Source: Anoplolepis gracilipes (Eukaryota; Arthropoda; Insecta; Hymenoptera; Formicidae). Taken from it: 64,000 nt of DNA. The DNA is taken from the NCBI RefSeq assembly GCF_047496725.1, contig NC_132985.1, positions 2,320,001 to 2,384,000 on the forward strand, read 5' to 3'. This document shows positions 26,801 to 37,455 of the stretch, piece after piece. The notes beneath the pieces are model-generated. The model was not told the origin of the DNA. It searched no databases and saw nothing but the letters and a program-made list of their open reading frames with translations. Positions within the stretch are counted from its first letter, which is position 1. Each line of letters starts with the position of its first letter. Made by a program: the position numbers and the translations under genes.

Positions 26801-29800
26801 ATTTAATGTAATATCTAATCTCTCATTTGTAGAAGAACGCGCTAATGTCGCTTGTTCGGGAATATTAATCCTTTGAAGATTTAGAGAAAAGTATCAAAAA
26901 AATATAATACTTTCGCTGATATATGCTATATTTAACGATTAAAAAAAATAATTCAGAAAAAAATTATATAATTAGTATATACAATCATTACTAGTAAACA
27001 TTTGTGATACGAAAATAATTTATTAAATTAAAAAATTAATATGTTTATGATAATATTAAAATAAATATATAATCTGTCAATTTTACTTAAAAAATATCGT
27101 CTTAAAAGGATTAATCTGCTGCTAATATGCTTCTCCCTGCTAATGTGCTTCTTGAACGATATTACCGAAAAATGCATTTGATAAGCTAACGATCAGTTGA
27201 TTATCTTTTCAGGGTCTCAGGGAGGAAATAGGCGCATTGCAAAGACGTATACGAGAGCTCGAGGCTCAGAATCGAGCACTGTCGGGGATCTTGGCGCAAG
27301 CTGCCAGTCCGGGAAGCCCCACCGAACTTATTCAAGGAATTCTTGAAGCCGGCCCGGCCGCCCTGGTCGCTACTTTAGGCCTGGACCCTTCTTGGGTCCC
27401 TCTTTCGAGGCCGCGTTCCCTTAACTTGCAAATACCTGTGATGGCGGCCACTAAATGCCGACGCAACAGACCTCTTGGTATTAATCTTTCATTATGATTA
27501 ACACATTTTATCTCGTAAACAATTAAGTATACTTAAAATTAATATAATTAAATTTTAAATGACCATTTTGAATATTTTATGTACGTATGTAAATTATATT
27601 AAGTGCATGTCAGAATTAAATACAATTTCATATATATATGTCAAAGAAATTTAACATTTTCAAATGTAATTAAATAAAAATGCAACTGCTAATTTCACAA
27701 AAATCCTCTATCAACAACAATTTCATGTACTTTATGTTCTATAAATTGTAGATCACATTGATACATTATCACAAATGTCATATATATTCCTAATTTATAC
27801 ACGCATTCAATTTGTAATGTAAGGAATTGAAAAATTGAATACAACAATCTATTCACAATGGACTTTTAATTTCAACTCTCCCTAAATTTTTCAAATTTGA
27901 AATATCGATATTCTACTGCTTTAGATGATATTGAACATCAATAGAGATCATAATGAAATACAATGCAACGTGATAAGATAAAACCGCGTACACATCTATT
28001 CGAAATTTTCTAAATTTTGGGAATTACTTGACCGAAACATTCGCAGCGCAAAAACCTTCGGAGGAGGAGGGCAGCGAAAGTCCAGAGAGCGGTAATCGCG
28101 ACGAGGGTTATTCGACCATGTCGAGCGACGTTCAAGGCGAGGGCACGCGTCAGGAACCGTCCGCGCGCGGCCTCGAAGACCTGAAGGAGGCCACCGACGA
28201 GACCGAGGCCGACGTATCGCCGGACGCGCGTCTCGTTGCCCTCGACGCCGGTGATCCGGACGTTCTCTTCCTACCTCTGAATCTCACGGTGGGCATTAAT
28301 CCGCGCCACAGTTATCCGCCGACTAAGGATCTGCTGCCGTATCAGCACGTGATGCGCAGCTTCTCCGACAGTCACCTCTGCCTCAAGCTCACTACCACCG
28401 CGAATTTCACGCCGTATAAGCTGCCCAGTCCCATGGGCTCGTCCTCCCTCCTACTGGTAGAAGAGGAGGGCTGGGACGCCGAATACGTTCAACAATGGCT
28501 CAGGTTTGTTCGCGTATAATTGCTAGATTATGCGGACTCGATTAAAGAAACAGAGAGAGCGGAATGAATGGAGAGAATTTTTTTTTATATAAATTTTCAG
28601 TTCTTTTTAATGTTATTCAACTATAATTCCATGCAACTATATTATTATTAAATATAAATTTTATATATTATTAAAAAATTCAATTATTAATATATATTCG
28701 CGCAAAAATACTTCGAAGATGCATGCAAATTATTCTCACGTATTTATTTATATAATTTGTATTATGATACATAGCTACGTTTTGCAAAATTCAATTCAGT
28801 CGAAAGAAATTGTATTCTCTTCCCTAGAGCCGGTAGATTACAGACACTCATCGATTGAATCTAAAACTGATTAGATCTCTGCACGGATTTCAGGCTCGAT
28901 GACAGTAGAAGCGCGCAACAGCATCGGGACCTACTTGAATTGGAGTACGACAGAGCGGAGTTGGAAGATTGGAGCTTTTCCCTGTCCACAGAAGACCTCG
29001 TACAAAATGAATCCGCAATGTGGAAGGAACAACCGGCTGCTACAAACACGCCCGCCCTGCCGGCAATCAAGGAGCATAATCTCTTGGAATTGGAGGAGGA
29101 CGCGAATGAGTGTCTGTGGAACGGCGCGAGCTATCTCGCTGATAGAACCGGGGGAGAGCTGGTACGTTTATCGATATCTATTGCACGATATCTATCGAGA
29201 ACTATGACGCTTAATTATCGAAATAATAATAGTATCACGCGAAAATTTTAATTCATCAAAGTTTGATTAATTCTAATGAATGTAAATGCGCATACTATTA
29301 TTTCAAATGAAATGTTTATTATTATAATTTTTGCAATATTTAATTTTTAATTTTAATTTACTTAATATTTAATTTAAAAATTAATTATTTAATATTTAAT
29401 TTTGAAGATATTTTCTTAAATTATTCTAGTTATTTGTTCATTATTTGTTCATATTTTTAAATTTTAAAGTGAGTTTTATATTTTATTAGAAAGTAACCGA
29501 AAAAATAACGAAACAATTTAATTTGAATTATATTTATAAAATTAACTTTATTTGACGTTACGTGTTTTTCTAAAATTGCACAAATTTTTAAATGATTATA
29601 ATTTTTTATTTACCTCCCTAGGTCGCGCTTTTAATGGACGCGAGAGCGACCGGACCCTGGCCATACGCTTCGAGTCCTGGTGCATCTTGGAGCAGCGAAG
29701 AAGGAGTCTTGGAAAATTCGAGCAAACGTTCATCGGCGGCGCTGTCCGGTTGCAGTGACGATCCCGATACTCCGTCGATCGGCACCGATTTTACCAGAGA

Positions 29801-32800
29801 TTTTTATCGGCTGGTAAAGTTCGAAAGCACCAAGAGCTTGGCTAGCACGTCGTCCAGGAGCGGCAGACCGCCGCCGGACAGAGAACAAGCGCTTCAAAGC
29901 GTCTTGTCCTTTATCGCCGAACAACAGATGTACCTCGCGGAATTACCGAACAATCCCGTGGAACCGCATAACGTCATGTCTCACTCGGCCGAAGGTAAAC
30001 TTATCAATCGTATCTACTGTTACATTTAAAAAATCGCAGTTATCCATTTCCCATCCAAATTATTGTCGGTTATAATAAAAAAACCTAAAAACAATTAATG
30101 AAAAAATATTTTGTAACTTAGTGATAAAAGATTGAAATGTTAAATACTGAAAAGAAAAATATTTAAAAAGATTTTGAACAATAGTTATAGAAGTGGGCAC
30201 TAACAAAAGTGATTCCGCGGGAGAGGCCATGGTCACGGAAGTGGAAGGATCGTGCGCTCAAGAGAGTAGCAACAATACCGGAAACATGATCGAAACGAGC
30301 AGCAACGACGAGCTACTCGATCAGATACAGGTACCACCGTTGGCACCTGAGGAAAGAATTGTAAGTGCCGTCTCGTGTAACGGCGGTATTTCGTATACAA
30401 CGGTAACGCCATCGGAATTGGGAGCCGTTCCCGAGGAAGATGAAGAAGTCGCAACTTCTTCTACGCCCAGTACAGTTGTAAGTTCTTCAAATAATATACG
30501 ATAATTACAAGTAAATAATTACAATAATTTACATAAATAAAAAATTTTTAAAGAGTATTTCGTACAATTATTTATATTTTTCTCTCCTCGAGAAATAATT
30601 CATTCGCTCAGATGAAAAAGGTGCTTAAATCTTTCTAATGTTTAGTTTGCTTGATTATTTTAATATTATATTTTAATATTAAGTTATCAATATAATATTT
30701 AATAATACTATGATGATATCGATTAGTATTAATTTATGTTTTTATATTTATAAATAAAATCCGTATTTTACTTTCTAGTAAAATGCCTTGCTGTAACACC
30801 TTGTGTGATGTTCGCACAGGTCAGTCCGGCGCGAGCGACTCTTTTCGTGGAAGGTAGAGATCGAACATTGAGTTTTCACGAACGCGCCACGTCCAAAGAT
30901 GTTATCGACGAGCTAAATCGTATGATTCGGAAGGGCGAGGATCACAACACCGCTATTACTAATAATGAATCACAGGTAGTGTTGGAGAAACTGGATCTCG
31001 CTTGCTGCTGTCCGACAGGATGGGTTCACGTTGAACGCGATATTGACTTCACCGACCCTAAAGTAAGTTGCCCGTCGAAACACGAAATCCGCATTCTAAT
31101 CGTAAATAAATTTCAAACAAGATAATTAAACAATTATTTGTTTTCTTACTTTGCCAATTTATAAATATTAAAATTTATATTATTTATATTGATCACTAGA
31201 AACTATCCATTTGATGAACAAATAATTTTTTAATTAAAATTTTAAGAAGATTTTAACAGTAATTATGTGTTTTTTTATCTTCCTATGAAAATTATAAACG
31301 ATATACTTCCATTTAGGCCAGAGCCAATCTCTTAGATGTGATGTTAGCAAGCAGCGAAAGTTCTTCGGCGACATCGAGCAGCGGTTCGGCAGGCAGCGAC
31401 TCGGGGGATGAACCACCTGACTATCGCCATTTACATAGATTACATCGGTATCGACGACAAAAGAAAGGTAGTTGTCCCCGAATGGTACATATTCCGTAGA
31501 CACTACTGTGCCGTTTCCGCGCATCACCATTCACCATCTTTTCGTCAAATTCATAATTCTTAACTTTACGATCATCAGTCTCAATGTTTATCATTTTCTA
31601 TTGATAATCATTCTCATTATGCTTTTTTCTTGCAGTTTTCACGAAATTTGCTAATCGTTAGCGTGTAGAAAATTTAAAGCTAAGATTCTTGATTAACAAA
31701 ATCTAACGTATATATTGCCTATATACAGAATATCTAAGTCGTTTTATACGTAATTTAATTAGATAAAATCTACTACACTGATTTTGTTTTATACAAAAAA
31801 GCTAATATTTTTAATTCTTAATAAATCTCGTATTATTCTTATAAGATTTTCACGTTTTATATTATTTTTTATTGACAAAACTATTTTATCATTATTAAAT
31901 CCCAAAGAAAAGTGAGATGATAAATTAGATATTCTGACACGTATAGTCATATATTGTTAAAGAAAATAAGCTGAACATGACTTTTTAGATAATTCTGTGG
32001 GTGGTGTGTGAACAGCGCTTGCTTTTCTAAGCTTAAGATGGCAACACGTTTACCCTGTTACACCATTTCGTCACAATTGACACACATTCGAAACTGACGT
32101 CACACATCGTCATGCACACAATTGAGCAGCTTTATTCTCGTCTACCTAATACTCGCAATCAACACGATACAATGACAGTACAATTCACGCTCGCGCCTAG
32201 TAGCCCTTTCGCTGTACATAGCCTTTTCCATATTTTCTGTTCAGATGGTAGCTCCTACGCGGTGTGCTTTGATTGTCACAAGAAAAGCTACGTAGTTCGG
32301 CTTAGTGACGATCAATTTCTATAAAAGCGACATGACCAATTGGGAGGAATACATTGCCGCGCCGGGGAGCCTATTTCGGCCTGAACTGAACCTGTGTACG
32401 CCCACAACGGACTTATACTTCTGGTTAATATTAACAGAATTATTAACCGGCAAAGAAAACGTTCCTGGCGTAGTGCCTTCACGCAATTCCATCTCTCTTC
32501 GTGTCTCGCTTACGTATATTTGCGTGACCTATTTGGCACATATATTACCGTCCGAAAGTCTTGTGGACAAAATACAAGGGTGTATTAAGTATAAAAGACT
32601 ATTGACCATACATAAATATATATAGAATCAAATAGGAAGACGTAAATCAAATGAGATCAAATGAGAAAATCAATAAAGAAAGAGATTATTGTGTGTAATC
32701 AAACGTAGGACAATTATTTAAAGATCATATACATATATTATTATCTAATTTTATGGATAATCAAATATGTACATAATTACCTTTCTAGAAAAGTGCAAAT

Positions 32801-34226
32801 AATATAATTTAAAATATCCAAAGACTTTTAGACGAGAATGCAAGTTGGTGTGCAAATGTCTTTTAATGTCTTTCCATAACAAAAAGAAATGCGTGTACGA
32901 AACAACGGCGCAATATATAAGACAAATACGGATGTTATGTATATCTTGTATTATAAAATGGAATAGTTTATCGCGCGTGGAATTGCGTCAGGGTAGATCG
33001 AGAATAATTACTTTCTCTCTCATTGTATTGCGAGCGAATCGATAATTTTCAAATCTTATTGGCATGTGCAAGACCGTTTCAGCGTCTTCATCTTCCTTTC
33101 TGACCGCTTGATTTCATTATATGCCTTGTCATTTCGCTTGCATTCCGCAGCGTGAAATTAACCAATTCGGATAAATTCCTTTTTCCCGACGTGTAACATG
33201 TTTACATAAATGTGCGATTTAGTTAATTTATTATTATTTTCGAGCGAATCATAATCATGTCATAAAGTAGATTGGAGAAATAGTGTGCGACTATTTAATA
33301 AATCATTTTGTTAAAAATTAATTAAATGCAAATTTTAAAACTTGTTAATTTTCCAAATTAACAAGTAAAAATTGGTTTTTACAGATATAAAAAATATACT
33401 TAATTATGTTATATTTGCAATTGATTCTTTAAGTAAAAAATAATTAAATCATCATTGTTTCAACTTGTATTAAAAAATTTGTAATAATTTAAAGCTTGAA
33501 ATTAAAATAACAATTTTTAGGAATATTTACATAACTTTTGTCTATTATATAATCTGTTATCGTACGCAATTTGTCCGATTTACATGCATCATTCATTCGG
33601 TCGTGCACCCGCCAAATGCCTAAATTCCGAATAAAAAAAAGTCCACGAAAGAAAGAGGTGTAACCGGTGCGGTGAAGCGACGGCGAAAAGCGGAGAGGCG
33701 ATAGGCGATATATACGAATGGATAGAGGAGACGTGAAAAAGAGAAAGAAGGGAAAAAAGAGAGGGTGAGAGAGAGAAAGAGAGAGAGGGAGACGTGAATA
33801 CATGAAAGAGAGTGCTAAGCCGAGCTACTCTGTGTCTGCTAGAGCCGGTATAGAGAGAAGAGAGAAAGAGAAAGAGCGCAAAATCGATCGAGTGAAGTCT
33901 GAGAGCAGCATCTGTTGACCCGCTGCTGTGTGCCCTTGGTTTCTTCAGCGTCGGCGGCCCAGGCGCATCGCGTTCTCCGGTTGCCGTCTACCTGGGGTTC
34001 GTCCCGCCCGTCGATCATTGGCCGCGGTGACGACTTCTTCGTGCGCTACGGGGACAAGGAACGCGAGGCGGTGGCCTCCTTCGACTTCCTAGACGAGTTT
34101 GTTACAACGACAATGGCGGCCCCTTCCTTCTCGCTCGGTTCAGATGGTAGCCCCCTCGACCTGGATGACGACCCGACGCCGTCTGCCGATCTCAACAGCG
34201 ACATCATGAAGCTTTCTCCATTTTAG
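9264..34226 (+). CDS. NCKAP5: Nck-associated protein 5 (NCKAP5/NCKAP5L) homologue, 12 coding exons
   Basis: Coding exons: 9264-9293, 15006-15139, 21839-21929, 26209-26457, 27213-27477, 28047-28503, 28894-29161, 29622-29994, 30191-30477, 30820-31062, 31317-31467 and 33949-34226. All junctions are GT..AG and the phase is continuous, giving 941 codons plus stop. Residues about 11-240 are charged coiled coil. The segment around residues 149-168 (YERCLDDVANQVVRALL) and the following LREE..LEAQNRALS match the NCKAP5 family N-terminal coiled coil as I know it. Further conserved blocks are NRDEGYSTMSSDVQ (274-286), IGTDFTRDFYRLVKFES (exon 8) and CCCPTGWVHVERDIDF (exon 10). Known family members bind Nck SH3 domains, and NCKAP5L/Cep169 is a centrosomal, microtubule plus-end protein. 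I saw no SxIP end-binding motif here. Vertebrate NCKAP5 is about twice as long; the long middle region is essentially missing. The start and last exon are less certain than the rest. Confidence 0.88.
11484..11535. repeat. (CT)n microsatellite
   Basis: Twenty-six CT dinucleotides without interruption, within NCKAP5 intron 1. On the - strand it is a (GA)n tract like those at 1.2 and 2.6 kb. Confidence 0.95.
13981..14012. repeat. (CCGTCG)n-type GC-rich repeat
   Basis: CCG triplets followed by alternating CCGTCG units in a GC-rich intronic island. Opposite-strand and other-frame ORFs here (Arg-, Ala-Thr- or Ser-Pro-rich) are products of the repeat. Confidence 0.8.
15006..15139 (+). CDS. NCKAP5: NCKAP5 coding exon 2, coiled coil
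   Basis: The acceptor is tcgcag and the donor AG|gtgaga. It encodes an Arg/Glu-rich heptad-like segment (..VERERRQRMEAEARVREAT..) and ends with two bases of the AGG codon completed by exon 3. Confidence 0.85.
17045..17071. repeat. Poly(A) tract
   Basis: Twenty-seven consecutive A residues. There is no adjacent retroelement signature. Confidence 0.9.
17776..17832. repeat. (TA)n microsatellite
   Basis: About 28 TA dinucleotides within NCKAP5 intron 2. Confidence 0.95.
19533..20119. repeat. Imperfect tandem duplication (about 316 + 271 bp)
   Basis: Copy 1 (19533-19848) and copy 2 (19849-20119) start with the same AACATAAATTTTA.ATGAAATC motif and end with the same TATGCAATTC.ATGCTG motif. They differ by scattered substitutions and an internal deletion of roughly 45-50 bases in copy 2. 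The two units are exactly adjacent. Confidence 0.9.
20264..20276 (+). repeat. Run of 13 G
   Basis: Thirteen consecutive G residues in a purine-rich GC island of NCKAP5 intron 2. They would lie on the RNA-sense strand. Confidence 0.9.
21839..21929 (+). CDS. NCKAP5: NCKAP5 coding exon 3, coiled coil
   Basis: The acceptor is ttgcag and the donor GAG|gtaagt. It encodes RMEESSRSLLQQKHRAEQ.., which corresponds to the family's ..RMEE..R.LLQ.. block. Confidence 0.9.
21930..26208 (+). other. NCKAP5 intron 3 (4.3 kb)
   Basis: Mostly AT-rich, with GC-richer islands at about 22110-22620, 23080-23700, 24030-24520 and 24950-25500. No gene, tRNA or repeat of note beyond homopolymer A tracts. Confidence 0.7.
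26209..26457 (+). CDS. NCKAP5: NCKAP5 coding exon 4, conserved coiled coil
   Basis: Eighty-three codons, phase 0 at both ends. The acceptor is tttgcag; the donor AAG|gttcat is weak but gives the expected junction. The exon ends with the family block YERCLDDVANQVVRALL. Confidence 0.93.
27213..27477 (+). CDS. NCKAP5: NCKAP5 coding exon 5, end of coiled coil
   Basis: It begins GLREEIGALQRRIRELEAQN, continuing the family coiled coil directly from exon 4. The rest is Pro/Leu-rich. The donor CTTG|gtatta leaves phase 1. Confidence 0.93.
28047..28503 (+). CDS. NCKAP5: NCKAP5 coding exon 6
   Basis: The acceptor is ttcgcag and the donor CAG|gtttgt. An acidic Ser-rich start is followed by the conserved block NRDEGYSTMSSDVQ and later VMRSFSDSHLCLKL. 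Confidence 0.93.
28894..29161 (+). CDS. NCKAP5: NCKAP5 coding exon 7
   Basis: The acceptor is tttcag. It encodes LDDSRSAQQHRDLLELEYDR.. followed by DWSFSLSTEDL. The donor CTG|gtacgt ends in phase 0. Confidence 0.9.
29622..29994 (+). CDS. NCKAP5: NCKAP5 coding exon 8
   Basis: The acceptor is ccctag. It includes the conserved SIGTDFTRDFYRLVKFESTK block and a Ser-rich linker. The donor GAAG|gtaaac leaves phase 1. Confidence 0.92.
30191..30477 (+). CDS. NCKAP5: NCKAP5 coding exon 9
   Basis: The acceptor is ttatag, chosen over the AG at 30183-30184 because only it keeps phase. It is an acidic, Ser/Thr-rich, probably disordered segment. The donor is GTT|gtaagt. Confidence 0.85.
30820..31062 (+). 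CDS. NCKAP5: NCKAP5 coding exon 10, conserved Cys-rich block
   Basis: Eighty-one codons, phase 0. It ends with the strongly conserved KLDLACCCPTGWVHVERDID..TDPK block. The donor is AAA|gtaagt. Confidence 0.93.
31317..31467 (+). CDS. NCKAP5: NCKAP5 coding exon 11
   Basis: The acceptor is atttag. It encodes ARANLLDVMLASSESSS.. and the basic YRHLHRLHRYRRQKK. The donor AAAG|gtagtt leaves phase 1, which either downstream terminal exon can continue. Confidence 0.9.
32245..32324 (+). CDS. NCKAP5: Possible alternative last exon of NCKAP5
   Basis: After ttctgttcag the sequence continues phase 1 from exon 11 as 26 codons containing VCFDCHKKS and stops at TAA 32322-32324. An AATAAA lies at 32672-32677. 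This would give an 875-residue isoform with a short Cys/His-containing tail in place of the acidic tail. It may be a chance frame. Confidence 0.35.
32672..32677 (+). terminator. Candidate poly(A) signal for the short NCKAP5 isoform
   Basis: AATAAA about 350 bases after the TAA of the alternative terminal exon. It is relevant only if that exon is used. Confidence 0.25.
33720..33880 (+). repeat. Purine-rich GA-type tract upstream of last exon
   Basis: Degenerate GAGA/GAAA-rich sequence within the last NCKAP5 intron, ending about 70 bases before the acceptor at 33948. It could act as a splicing or GAGA-type chromatin element. Confidence 0.6.
33949..34226 (+). CDS. NCKAP5: NCKAP5 coding exon 12 (terminal)
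   Basis: The acceptor gtttcttcag joins phase 1 from exon 11. It encodes a basic start, then GDKEREAVASFDFLDEF, then an acidic tail (DLDDDP..) ending KLSPF. The high-information frame and matching phase make it the likely main last exon. Confidence 0.8.
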
Positions 34227-35231
34227 GAATGAAATAACGACCCGATTTCGTAAAACGCGCAGTAATTTTCTAAATGCGTGCACGTAAGCCTTTTCCAGTT
34301 GAAAAATCAGTTCAAATGTATTAATCCTTTGGATACCGGAAAATCTGACTTTGTTTCATACCTTTTCTGCGACGAAAATATTTCTTATTTTAAAAGTGTT
34401 AAATTCTCTATATTCTTATTTTTCATATATGTATAGAAAGGAGAAAATTTTCAAAGTTTGAAAGAGTATTATTTCTGAATATTTCTTGTTGTAGAGATTG
34501 TATGTCTTAATGTACATATAAATATAATTTGTTTATTGTGTTTTGTACTTCTAAATTGACTTTAACAACGATTTTTGGTAACTGAAGGATTAAGCTTTTC
34601 TTAATTTGGCTATGTACTGACAATGAGTACATATATGACAGCATGCGACATCTTACACTTCATAAATAATTAATTTATACTGTTGGAAAATGTTGCAATA
34701 ATTATATTTTCGCATCCCTTTCTTGTGCCGAGGCTATAACGTACACGTGTGACTTGACTTCCTAATAGTTGTCACGCATTTAGCATCAAGTTCTCAAGTT
34801 GCATAAGCTTCACGTTACACGCCTAACACGAGTTATGATGTGTATGTGTCCGCTCGGTAGAGACTCGCGAATCCACTAAACGTGGTATCATCGTACGTTT
34901 GCTTCCTGATCACGCCAATTATAGTAAATCAAAATGACGAACCACTATGGTGGTCTAATCCTATTTAACGCATTAAAAATTAAAGCGATAAGTAATTATT
35001 CTTCACCGATGTTATTCTTTCATCATTAACAAAAATTGATTATTTTGAAACAATATCGTTTACTACACGAACGCTATTTATTTTCGATAAATGATAAGAA
35101 CAAAAACATCGTCCTACAATGTTTTCGACACCGCGTTTCGAGTCTTGAAATTTCAATGTGTAATCGTGCGGACGTTCTTTTAGCGTATGAAATAATTGAA
35201 AAACACTCAAAGCGTCGTGTGTCACAATAAA
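34227..35231 (+). other. Probable NCKAP5 3' UTR
   Basis: AT-rich, no gene. The first AATAAA after the stop codon that I found is at 35226-35231, about 1 kb downstream, which would end the 3' UTR near 35250. Later AATAAA motifs near 36525 and 36583 could give longer forms. Confidence 0.45.
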
Positions 35232-35372
35232 TTTACAGTTTAAGACAAGGGTTTATCTTGTCTTTTTTCTCTGCGAGCTTCCTCTTACTCGAGATACAAA
35301 GAACCCACTAGAGTACAGTCGAATGTAAAACAAAAAAGTGATAGATCAATGAGAACATGTTCAGCTAGATCC

Positions 35373-35450
35373 AAGTTGGATTCAGATTCTTACCCAAGTT
35401 AAGGTGACTCTTTAGCTTAGGTAAGCTGACTCCTAATTAGAATCCAACTT
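35373..35450. repeat. Inverted repeat, 11-bp perfect arms
   Basis: AAGTTGGATTC at 35373-35383 pairs with GAATCCAACTT at 35440-35450. The interior also shows partial self-similarity (GTTAAGGTGACTC versus GTAAGCTGACTCC). It is just downstream of the likely NCKAP5 3' end. Confidence 0.7.
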
Positions 35451-37438
35451 GCGAGTTAAAAAGGATATCTTTCTATTATATAATATCTGTTTTTAACCTG
35501 AAATTCAATTACATAAATTTTACATTTGCGCTGTGCCTTGGTGCACTAAATAAAAAGAATCTACTAATGGGTATGTGCGGATAAATATTAGTCAAAGAAT
35601 TAGCGATAAGGATATGTAAGTTGTAGTCGATCTGTGACATTAAAATAGCGTGTATGGCGGGCACGAATCGCGATTGGAAGGCCCTCGAAGGAATGAACGC
35701 ACACTATTGTCGTAGATATAGCTGTAATCTTTTTTTACGAATATTTCGGATATTGTATATCACGGTTGTTACAAAGAGCAAAATCTTTCCGATAGTTTGA
35801 AAAAAGAAGATTAAGTGACAAGATTCTTTTATAAATATTTTTTAGACACGTTATGCATAATAGTTGAATTTCATGTCGCAATTAATTAAGATAATTAATT
35901 ATTATATCGTAAGAAAACAAAAAAATTCAATGTTTGATAAATTATAAATCTAATTTTGATAATCAGAATTTTTTTAAACTGAAAATTGCAAAATTTCGAC
36001 AAATTCTGTGTATTTAATATTTGTGAAAAGAACTATGGAAATTATTTGATTGGCGTTAAACTATCAAAGATCTTAAATGTGATTAAGAGAAACGTCGTTT
36101 CCATCGAGGATGGTGCATTTTAAACGACACAGGCTGTCATTGAATCATTGTGATGACTTCCGGAGAAATATATGTCGCAGCGCGGTCACCTTCCAAAGTG
36201 AGCTTAGAAAGCGTAGATTAAAAGGTAGTTGTCGATTTTCTATGAACCGCTAGATATTTTATACTCCCTCCTCCTACCTTCCGATCCCGTCGTCAATCGT
36301 CAACGAGCGTCAAAAGATTCGCGAAGATTGTTAATCGATAATTCGGTCTACGCGTGACGAACTATTTTTTTCTGTCCTTAGAAGTAAGAACGTAAACGAG
36401 CCTGTAAATTTCGCTTCCGAACTTTGTAATATAGTAGATTGTGAGAAGATCGAAACTGAGAAATAGAAAAAGATAATCATGCGTAGAGAAAAAAAATTGA
36501 CAAAATAACGATTACTTTATCGGATGAATAAAGGGGACACTTTGGTGTGATTTGTACGAAAATCGTCGCTTCAAGACGACTTTTGAATAAAGCGTTTGGT
36601 CGAATTATAGACATAATATCATTAGTGTATACGTAAGTTTAAGATAACGATAAAGATCAAGATTATTTTACACGTAGCTATATACCTGTATGACAAGAGT
36701 ACGAGGATCAATATTCAAGGTGGAAAGGCTGCAGGTTGAAAGTTGTCTTACATTTGCTCGCGTTGCTGCTCTTCTAGTCAAGCAAGTGAGACCACCATTA
36801 AGCACTTAATCTTTACAATCTTGTAACTTTTACCAATATATTACTGTAATGTATTGATAAAAGTGTATCTTCTTGTTTGCTGAACAAATATTGAAGTATA
36901 AAATATTTGAATAATTTGGAATGAAATTTAATCCATGGAGGATTTCGAATTTTAAAAAATACATTTCATCTTGTTTCAAATATTTTACAAAATAACTTTA
37001 ATAATAATAATCTTTGACAAAATAATTCAGAAACACTATAATATTTCAATGATACTTGTAATAATAATATTTTATATAACTATGATCGTACATATATACT
37101 ATTATTATTTATATTAAGATATGGATCTAGTAAATGGTGAGAAATCACATTGATAATTATGTGAATAAGAATGCATTTTCTAATTTATGTCGATTAATTA
37201 GTGCTATCTTAATGCAAGATTACTTCCGATAGAATATGTTGTTGCGATGGTAATTTAAATCAAGAGAAAAGATAATTTATTTAAGTTTTATTTTTTAATG
37301 CTAATAAAAAATGAGAAACTATTGAAAAGGAAAAAAATTCTTTTTCCAAGGAAACAACTTTCGTCCTGCAACCTAAAAATAATAGACTAATGACATAGCT
37401 TTAAGATGTTTGTAAGTTTTACCTGGGGAATCGTACAG

Positions 37439-37455
37439 CCCCCCCCCCTCCCCAC
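37439..37455. repeat. C-rich tract
   Basis: Nine to eleven C residues, one T, then CCCC, in otherwise AT-rich sequence. On the - strand it is G-rich. Confidence 0.8.

Noticed and set aside
31468..31500. Read-through of exon 11 to a stop at about 31500 as the normal NCKAP5 end
   Set aside because: The AAAG|gtagtt donor is usable and downstream exons in matching phase with ordered sequence exist; retention would give only a short unconserved tail.
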